A DNA stretch of 11,706 nt from Clostridiaceae bacterium (GTDB taxonomy: Bacteria > Bacillota > Clostridia > Oscillospirales > Acutalibacteraceae): the NCBI GenBank assembly GCA_016297555.1, contig JAEDGK010000062.1, forward strand, positions 1-11,706, in the 5' to 3' direction. The translations under genes were made by a program, and so were the position numbers. Position 1 is the stretch's first letter; every line of letters starts with the position of its first letter. Of the stretch, positions 7,801 through 11,706 are shown piece after piece. The notes under the pieces are model-generated. The model was not told the origin of the DNA. It made no database searches and saw only the letters and a list, made by a program, of their open reading frames with translations.

Positions 7801-8336
7801 CAAACCAGCACGGGCATATGGAATCGGTCGGCTATGAAATGTATATTAAATTGCTCGAGCAGGCGATAAGCGAAGAAAAGGGCGAAAAAACCGAAGCGCC
7901 CGAAAAGGACTGCGTTATCGATTTGCCGATTGACGCGCACATTCCCGATGAATATATCGAAAGCGTTCCGCAGAGACTTCAGATTTACAGGCGGATTGCG
8001 GATATCAAAACAAACGAGGACGCCTCTGATGTTATCGACGAGCTTTGCGACCGCTTCGGCGACCCGCCCGAAAGCGTGGAAGGGCTTATAAAAATCGCCC
8101 TGCTGCGCGGCAAGGCGGCAAGGCACGATATTTATGAAATCACGATGCAGAGCGACAGGGTGATATTCAGAATAAATGTTTTGGATATGGAAAAAATCGC
8201 CCTTGCCTCGGCGCATTTCAAGGGGCGTTTCGTAGTCAGCGCGGGCGGCGGCAAGCCCCATATCGCGGTGCGCCTGCTCAAAGGGGAGAGCCGTCTCGGC
8301 CTTGTTGAGCGCGTGCTTGATTATATGGATGAATGA
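4881..8336 (+). CDS. mfd: Transcription-repair coupling factor Mfd
   Basis: An 1151-residue DNA translocase that binds RNA polymerase stalled at DNA damage, pushes it off and recruits UvrA for nucleotide excision repair. Its length matches E. coli Mfd (1148). The N-terminal third is UvrB-like (for example GGILDFYPP near 176-184). The RNA-polymerase-interacting module starts near 491 (GEYVVHSTHGIGIFEG). The helicase core has Walker A GDVGFGKT (641-648), the DEEQ box (742-745), TATPIPR (768-774), ETGVDVPN (885-892) and QIRGRVGR (911-918). The translocation motif RDLELRGAGSVLG begins at 961, and a C-terminal regulatory domain follows. No key motif is missing. The start overlaps the HAD stop, with AGGGG (4869-4873) 7 nt upstream. 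No clear terminator follows; the perfect palindrome at 8339-8352 has no loop or T-run. In many Firmicutes mfd follows pth, but here its partner is a HAD gene. Confidence 0.98.
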   Translation: MNCYSEIAKSVPEFMSLANTVLKNRLPAGVTGLSHIHKAHIIASMCMCLRRRAIVIVPDEAQATRLIRDMEGFGIKAVLFPARDFSFRTLETVSREYEYARLKTLDKMLSGDFDAAVLSAEAATQLTVPPARLMNSSFSVACGEDYDIEELSLSLINCGYTRSEQVDGQGQFAIRGGILDFYPPDANQPCRVEFWGDTVDSISMFDPETQRRTEHIEEIRVTPAREILCSDEMLSALIQKLISEKKPKGAALKSLSDDLDRLGGGMRLSSADKYMPLIYPDAASIFDYARGCMLFVCESFSVKDKLEAGSRLMNETLKGLFQDGVLCKGLDRYCLRPQDIVSIYEDMGAVYLDNLPRGSFDTGVKELITFSAKQINPWNGSLAAIVDDLNALRTKQGSSCAVLAGTDKAAKTLAEDLESEGIPALFCPVPPAEFPQKTVCVLPGGLSAGFEYPGTKFTLLTYRSRTVTKNRVASTKRGKNAFNNLDELHRGEYVVHSTHGIGIFEGITTLEASGTTKDYIKIRYDKGDNLYVPVTQLDQVSKYIGPKSDDKPLKLSKLGGKDWQKTRSRVKSAVKDMAKELIDLYSKRLKVKGHAFSQDIDMQSDFERRFEFVETDDQLRCIHEIKRDMEKPYPMDRLLCGDVGFGKTEVALRAAFKCIADGKQCAILVPTTILALQHYQTILKRFEGFPVEAGMLSRFCTKKEIEKTLNGLRRGSVDIVVGTHRLISKDVQFRDLGLIIVDEEQRFGVAQKEKLKTMFPAVDVLTLTATPIPRTLNMAMTGIRDMSVLEEAPQDRLPVQTYVIEHDMGVLVQAMEQELRRGGQVYYLFNRVEDIEKKAAEIKALLPDAAVGIGHGKMTEDELSEVWRRLLEGEIDILVCTTIIETGVDVPNVNTLIIENADRMGLAQLHQIRGRVGRSSRRASAYFTFTRGKQLSEIATRRLDSIREFTEFGSGFHIAMRDLELRGAGSVLGANQHGHMESVGYEMYIKLLEQAISEEKGEKTEAPEKDCVIDLPIDAHIPDEYIESVPQRLQIYRRIADIKTNEDASDVIDELCDRFGDPPESVEGLIKIALLRGKAARHDIYEITMQSDRVIFRINVLDMEKIALASAHFKGRFVVSAGGGKPHIAVRLLKGESRLGLVERVLDYMDE

Positions 8337-8388
8337 GTTTGAATTAATTCAAGTTCGCCGCCAAACCAAAAAAATTTCAAAAAAGGTC

Positions 8389-8417
8389 TTGACTATCTCG
8401 GATTCTTGTGTTACAAT
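8389..8417 (+). promoter_or_regulatory. Sigma-A promoter of the T-box operon
   Basis: TTGACT (8389-8394), a 17-nt spacer and TACAAT (8412-8417), with TG one base before the -10 (8409-8410), make a strong extended -10 promoter. Transcription should begin near 8424, just before the T-box stem I at 8446. Confidence 0.85.
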
Positions 8418-8650
8418 CACAGCAATTTAATCAACAAACCGTTGAGGAAGAGTGAGTAGATTTCATTAACTTTCTTTTCAGAGAGCTGCGGGCGGTGAAA
8501 TCGCGGCAGAAAGCATGATTTTGAATGGACTTCCGAGGGCGACCGGAAAGAAGAGTTTTAACTCTTTCGGTATGGAAGCCGGAGTAATGCTCTCCGTTAA
8601 AAAAAGCAGGTATATGTCAGTATACGCAGAGCGGCCGTTCTTTACGGCAA

Positions 8651-8687
8651 GCAGGGTGGCACCGCAGGTAATTATTCCTGTCCCCGC
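8651..8687 (+). promoter_or_regulatory. T-box antiterminator
   Basis: Helix A1 pairs GCAGGG (8651-8656) with CCCCGC (8682-8687), with one A/C mismatch. The 7-nt bulge UGGCACC (8657-8663) holds the tRNA-binding UGGC. Helix A2 pairs GCAGG (8664-8668) with CCTGT (8677-8681), closed by a G-U pair. It uses the same bases (8676-8687) as the terminator's 5' arm, so only one of the two structures can form. Confidence 0.85.
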
Positions 8688-8714
8688 ATTAATTTGCAGG
8701 GACGGGATTTTTTT
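8676..8714 (+). terminator. T-box regulated intrinsic terminator
   Basis: TCCTGTCCCCGC (8676-8687) pairs with GCAGGGACGGGA (8696-8707) through 12 positions with one G-U pair and one A/C mismatch. The 8-nt loop is ATTAATTT, and seven T residues follow (8708-8714). This is the default off structure when tRNA-Trp is charged. Confidence 0.92.
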
Positions 8715-8742
8715 ATTTTCATAAACTACGGAGTGATTGTCA

Positions 8743-8784
8743 ATGTTTATTCTCTCAAAGCAATGGCGCACGGCGCGCCGATAA
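8743..8784 (+). CDS. Possible 13-residue small ORF after the T-box terminator
   Basis: ATG at 8743 runs for 13 codons to TAA at 8782-8784, encoding MFILSKQWRTARR. GGAG (8730-8733) is 9 nt upstream, a good ribosome site. It has one Trp codon and a basic end. The perfect palindrome CGGCGCGCCG (8771-8780) overlaps its last codons and is much richer in G+C than the surroundings. It might be a leader peptide, a remnant of a lost gene, or chance. I recognise no family. The remaining bases 8785-8833 hold nothing clear. Confidence 0.3.
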   Translation: MFILSKQWRTARR

Positions 8785-8833
8785 TTTTAACCCGAAAAAT
8801 CATCAACTAACATTCAATTTAATATAATTCACG

Positions 8834-8839
8834 AAAGGA
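8834..8839 (+). promoter_or_regulatory. Ribosome-binding site that fixes the start at 8850
   Basis: AAAGGA ends 1 nt before the ATG at 8841, too close for use, but 10 nt before the in-frame GTG at 8850. The GTG start also gives the more typical lipoprotein beginning MKKIIAVLMALV. Confidence 0.65.
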
Positions 8840-8849
8840 TATGTTCAAA

Positions 8850-9911
8850 GTGAAAAAAATTATTGCAGTTCTTATGGCTCTCGTTCTTATGCTCGGGCTC
8901 GCGGCTTGCGGCTCCGAAAAAAACAACGATTCAACTACCGACGCTCCTTCACAGACAGCGGGAAAAGTATTCAAGGTCGGCATCTGCAACTATGTTGACG
9001 ACGCTTCGCTCAATCAGATAGTCGATAACATCAAGTCTCAGCTTGAAGTTCTCGGCAAGCAGAACGGCGTTACCTTTGAGATTTCTTACGATAACTGCAA
9101 CGCAGACCCGAATGTGCTTTCTCAGATAATCACCAACTTCATCGCCGACGGCGTTGACCTTATGGTTGGCGTTGCAACACCCGTTGCAATCGCAATGCAG
9201 GCGGCTACCGAAACCAACAAGATACCCGTTGTTTTCTCCGCAGTTTCAGACCCCGTTTCTGCAAAGCTCGTTGAATCTCTTGAAAAGCCCGGCAGCAACC
9301 TCACGGGCACATCGGACTATCTTGACACCTCGGCTGTTATGGATTTGATTTTTGCCGCTGACCCCGACGCAAAAACAATCGGTCTTCTTTACGATGTAGG
9401 TCAGGATTCCTCAACAACTCCGATTGCCGCCGCCAAAGAGTATCTTGATAAAAAAGGCGTTAAATACATCGAGCGCACGGGCACAACCGTTGACGAAGTA
9501 ACTCTTGCAGCCCGCGCACTTGCGGCTGACGGCGTTGACGCTGTTTTCACCCCGACCGATAATACCGTTATGACCGCGGAGCTTTCGATTTATGAAATCT
9601 TTGCAGAGGCAGGTATTCCCCACTACACGGGCGCGGATTCCTTTGCACTCAACGGCGCTTTCCTCGGCTACGGCGTTGACTATGCAAACCTTGGCGTTGA
9701 AACGGCAAATATGATTGCGGATATCCTCATTAACGGCAAAGACCCTGCCGAAACTCCCGTTATGACCTTTGATAACGGCACGGCTACCGTCAACACGGAA
9801 ATCTGTGAAAAGCTCGGCTACAGCTTTGATGAAATCAGCAAGATTTTTGCTCCTTACTGCACAAAGGTTAACAGCATCAAAACAGCGGAAAGCTTTGATG
9901 AATTAGCCTGA
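8850..9911 (+). CDS. trpX: Tryptophan ABC transporter substrate-binding lipoprotein (TrpX-like)
   Basis: The extracellular, membrane-anchored binding protein of an amino-acid importer, 353 residues from GTG (356 from the ATG at 8841). A short signal peptide ends in the lipobox L-A-A-C (Cys20 from GTG) followed by GS. A low-complexity Ser/Thr/Asp linker follows, then a periplasmic-binding-protein fold of the ABC_sub_bind family: KVGICNYVDD, VGVATPVAIAMQAA, IPVVFSAVSDP, KPGSNLTGTSD, PTDNTVM. It is the first structural gene after the T-box, and the permease starts 14 nt after its stop. T-box-controlled ABC systems of this family in Firmicutes are annotated trpXYZ. Trp specificity here comes mainly from the UGG T-box; the binding pocket itself does not prove it, and related members could bind other aromatic substrates. 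Confidence 0.85.
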   Translation: MKKIIAVLMALVLMLGLAACGSEKNNDSTTDAPSQTAGKVFKVGICNYVDDASLNQIVDNIKSQLEVLGKQNGVTFEISYDNCNADPNVLSQIITNFIADGVDLMVGVATPVAIAMQAATETNKIPVVFSAVSDPVSAKLVESLEKPGSNLTGTSDYLDTSAVMDLIFAADPDAKTIGLLYDVGQDSSTTPIAAAKEYLDKKGVKYIERTGTTVDEVTLAARALAADGVDAVFTPTDNTVMTAELSIYEIFAEAGIPHYTGADSFALNGAFLGYGVDYANLGVETANMIADILINGKDPAETPVMTFDNGTATVNTEICEKLGYSFDEISKIFAPYCTKVNSIKTAESFDELA

Positions 9912-9925
9912 TTGGAGATAGTTTT

Positions 9926-10864
9926 ATGAATTTTACAGCGATTTTCAGCCTTGTACAAACAGCGCTTGAGCTGGGGCTGATAAGCTCTCTTACGGTATTG
10001 GCTCTGTTTCTGAGCTATTCAATGCTTAATGTATGTGACCTTTCCACCGACGGCTGCTTCACTCTCGGAGCGGCTGTCGGCGCCGTTGTTGCCATTTCGG
10101 GTCACCCTTATCTGTCGATTGTTGCCGCGGTTGCCTCAGGCGTGCTTTCGGGCTTTATTGTGGCAGTGCTCCAAACAAAAATGGGAGTCAACAGCCTGCT
10201 TGCGGGCATTATAGTCAACACGGCTCTTTATTCGGTGAACATAGCAGTTATGGGCAACTCCTCTCTGCTTAATCTTAACAGGACGGAAACCGTATTCACA
10301 AAGCTTCAGGCTTTGCTGAAAAATACCTTTTTGAAGGATCAGTATAAGCTGATTATCGCGCTTTTCTTTGTAACCCTGACTGTGATTTTTCTGACGGTGT
10401 TTCTGAAAACAAGGCTCGGCCTTGCAATCAGAGCAACGGGAAACAATGCGGATATGGTTAAATCCTCATCAATTAATCCGATTAAGACCACAATAATAGG
10501 TCTTTGCATTGCAAACTCCTTTACCGCCCTGTCGGGCTGTCTGCTCGCGCAGTCACAGAAATCCGCCAATATCGACATCGGCTCGGGTATGGTTACCATC
10601 GCTCTTGCCTCTCTGCTTATCGGCGGCATATTCCTCGGGCGCGGCAAAATAGGTCTGCGCGCTCTCGGAGCAGTTATCGGCGCATTTGTTTTCCGATTGG
10701 TATATACGGTTGCGCTGAGATTTAATATGCCCGCATTTATGCTAAAGCTTGTTTCTTCGGTAATCGTTGTTGCGGCAATTTCCGCTCCTTATATCAGGCA
10801 GCAGCTTCCGCTTATCAAACGCAGGCTGGCTCACCGCTTCGGCAAGGAGGAAGCGCAATGCTGA
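9926..10864 (+). CDS. trpY: Tryptophan ABC transporter permease (TrpY-like)
   Basis: The membrane channel of the importer, 312 residues with about nine hydrophobic segments (near 8-34, 42-58, 61-82, 86-108, 141-160, 188-208, 218-238, 243-264 and 268-288). It resembles the BPD_transp_2 permease family. The cytoplasmic loop at about 163-183 (LGLAIRATGNNADMVKSS) is the typical coupling region that contacts the ATPase. The basic C-terminal tail is cytoplasmic. GGAG (9914-9917) is 8 nt before the ATG. The gene lies 14 nt after the binding-protein gene and overlaps the ATPase gene by 7 nt. One permease gene suggests a homodimer. The fold is certain; the substrate is inferred from the T-box. Confidence 0.85.
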   Translation: MNFTAIFSLVQTALELGLISSLTVLALFLSYSMLNVCDLSTDGCFTLGAAVGAVVAISGHPYLSIVAAVASGVLSGFIVAVLQTKMGVNSLLAGIIVNTALYSVNIAVMGNSSLLNLNRTETVFTKLQALLKNTFLKDQYKLIIALFFVTLTVIFLTVFLKTRLGLAIRATGNNADMVKSSSINPIKTTIIGLCIANSFTALSGCLLAQSQKSANIDIGSGMVTIALASLLIGGIFLGRGKIGLRALGAVIGAFVFRLVYTVALRFNMPAFMLKLVSSVIVVAAISAPYIRQQLPLIKRRLAHRFGKEEAQC

Positions 10865-11643
10865 AAATAACACACCTTTCAAAAACCTTTAACCCCGGCA
10901 CGGTCAACGAAAAGCCCGTTTTGCAGGATCTTTCCCTGCACATAGAAAAAGGCGATTTTGTAACGGTTATCGGCGCAAACGGCGCAGGCAAATCAACTCT
11001 TTTCAATGCCGTATCGGGCAGCTTTATAGCCGACAGCGGAAAGATTTTTCTTGACGGCAAGGATATTACGCTTATGCCCGAATATAAGCGTGCAAGAGAT
11101 ATCGGCAGGCTTTTTCAGGACCCGATGCGAGGCAGTGCGCCCGGAATGACCATTGAGGAAAATCTCGCCCTTGCCGCAGGTCACGGCGGGTGGCTGAGCA
11201 CGGTTTCAAAGGCTGATAAAAAGCTTTTCAGAGAAAGGCTTTCGCTTTTGAATATGGGGCTTGAAGACAGAATGCAGCAGCAGGTGGGCTTGCTTTCGGG
11301 CGGTCAGCGGCAGGCGCTTACTTTGCTTATGGCAACCTTTAACGCACCCAAGCTTTTGCTTCTTGACGAGCACACGGCGGCGCTTGACCCCGCAACGGCG
11401 GAAAAGGTTCTTGAGCTGACTGAAAATATTGTTGCGGAAGAAAAAATAACCTGTATGATGGTTACTCACAATATGCAGTCCGCGCTGGATCTCGGAAACC
11501 GCACGATAATGATGGATAACGGAAAGGTTATTTTTGATGTTTCGGGCGAGGAACGCTCCAAGCTGACCGTTGCCGACCTGCTTGAGCAGTTCAGAAAGGT
11601 TTCGGGCAAGGCGCTTGACAATGACCGTATGCTTCTGACTTGA
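10858..11643 (+). CDS. trpZ: Tryptophan ABC transporter ATP-binding protein (TrpZ-like)
   Basis: The cytoplasmic ATPase that powers the importer, 261 residues. It has Walker A GANGAGKST (39-47), Q-loop Q87 (LFQDP), the signature LSGGQ (146-150), Walker B LLLLDE (166-171), the D-loop ALDP and the H-loop H204 (MVTHN). All catalytic motifs are intact and the length is typical. AAGGAGG (10844-10850) is 7 nt before the ATG and lies inside the permease gene; the 7-nt overlap suggests coupled translation. Only 63 nt follow in the window and no terminator is seen, so the operon could continue. Confidence 0.9.
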   Translation: MLKITHLSKTFNPGTVNEKPVLQDLSLHIEKGDFVTVIGANGAGKSTLFNAVSGSFIADSGKIFLDGKDITLMPEYKRARDIGRLFQDPMRGSAPGMTIEENLALAAGHGGWLSTVSKADKKLFRERLSLLNMGLEDRMQQQVGLLSGGQRQALTLLMATFNAPKLLLLDEHTAALDPATAEKVLELTENIVAEEKITCMMVTHNMQSALDLGNRTIMMDNGKVIFDVSGEERSKLTVADLLEQFRKVSGKALDNDRMLLT

Positions 11644-11683
11644 AGTAAAAGTTTTTTGAAAATTAAGGGATGTTCGCAATAAG

Positions 11684-11706
11684 ATGAAGAAGCCGTTTTC
11701 TTCCGA
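11684..11706 (+). CDS. Possible start of a next gene, cut by the window end
   Basis: An ATG at 11684 opens a frame (MKKPFSS) that runs off the window. AAGGGA (11665-11670) is 13 nt upstream, rather far for a ribosome site. Too short to identify, and it may be chance. The rest of 11644-11683 shows no terminator. Confidence 0.25.

Larger units (their letters stand above)
8424..8714 (+). promoter_or_regulatory. Tryptophan-specific T-box riboswitch
   Basis: This leader RNA reads tRNA-Trp charging and controls read-through into the transporter genes. Stem I is closed by GGAAG (8446-8450) with CTTCC (8530-8534). Its distal part has the AGAGAG bulge region and a hairpin 8485-8490/8502-8507 whose loop carries GGTG (GNUG motif). 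The specifier region TGAATGGAC contains UGG at 8526-8528, the Trp codon, followed by A. Further hairpins lie at 8543-8570, 8606-8627 and 8634-8648. The T-box core AGGGTGGCACCGC is at 8653-8665. Its bulge UGGC pairs with an acceptor end GCCA, meaning discriminator G, as in bacterial tRNA-Trp. Both contacts therefore point to the same tRNA. Known T-box logic: uncharged tRNA stabilises the antiterminator; charged tRNA lets the terminator form. Confidence 0.95.

Noticed and set aside
7062..8261. Long minus-strand ORFs (183 and 207 residues) opposite mfd
   Set aside because: Antisense shadows of a clear mfd; the sequences match no family and have no promoter or ribosome site.
8339..8352. Palindrome TTGAATTAATTCAA as the mfd terminator
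   Set aside because: It has no loop, low G+C and no T-run, so it would not work as an intrinsic terminator.
8743..8784. Classical trp attenuator with tandem Trp codons
   Set aside because: Only one Trp codon is present and no terminator/antiterminator pair follows it before trpX.
8823..8828. TATAAT before trpX as a second promoter
   Set aside because: The -35 at 17 nt (TCATCA) is poor, and transcription would begin inside the ribosome site, so it is probably chance in AT-rich sequence.

Overview
The window looks like a chromosomal segment of a gut-type anaerobic Firmicute (Clostridia, probably Oscillospiraceae/Ruminococcaceae-like). The reasons are AAGGAG-type ribosome sites, Firmicute-style sigma-A promoters, a T-box riboswitch, moderate-G+C genes separated by AT-rich gaps, and short GTAG-flanked hairpin repeats of a kind I associate with this group. 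The genus is inferred, not proven. I see no phage, insertion sequence, CRISPR or tRNA/rRNA gene.

Positions 1-346 hold no gene. They contain a cluster of four small hairpins, three of which share one design (GTAG, a 9-bp stem, a 4-nt loop), and a strong terminator. Positions 347-4047 (minus strand) encode two tandem paralogous secreted proteins of about 612 residues. They resemble alpha/beta-hydrolase (lipase/acyltransferase-like) enzymes with the nucleophile elbow P-[IV]-S-L-G-G. The upstream gene's stop lies almost on the ribosome site of the second, and the terminator at 306-337 closes the unit. A divergent AT-rich promoter region (about 4064-4275) separates them from the plus-strand genes.

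Positions 4276-8336 (plus strand) hold a HAD-superfamily phosphatase overlapping by 4 nt with full-length mfd, the transcription-repair coupling factor.

Positions 8389-11643 (plus strand) form a complete tryptophan-responsive transport operon. It has an extended -10 promoter and a T-box leader with specifier codon UGG and acceptor-binding bulge UGGC, both of which fit bacterial tRNA-Trp. A lipoprotein substrate-binding protein, a membrane permease and an ATPase follow, matching the trpXYZ arrangement. Uncharged tRNA-Trp should stabilise the antiterminator and switch the importer on when tryptophan is short. A 13-codon ORF with one Trp codon lies between the T-box terminator and the first structural gene.

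Most genes are ordinary members of known families. The items most worth a second look are the hairpin cluster, the paired hydrolases with their shared CGGNC motif and altered elbow, the fine structure of the T-box, and the small ORF behind it. Two start codons are moved from the longest ORF because of ribosome-site spacing (4047 minus; 8850 plus).
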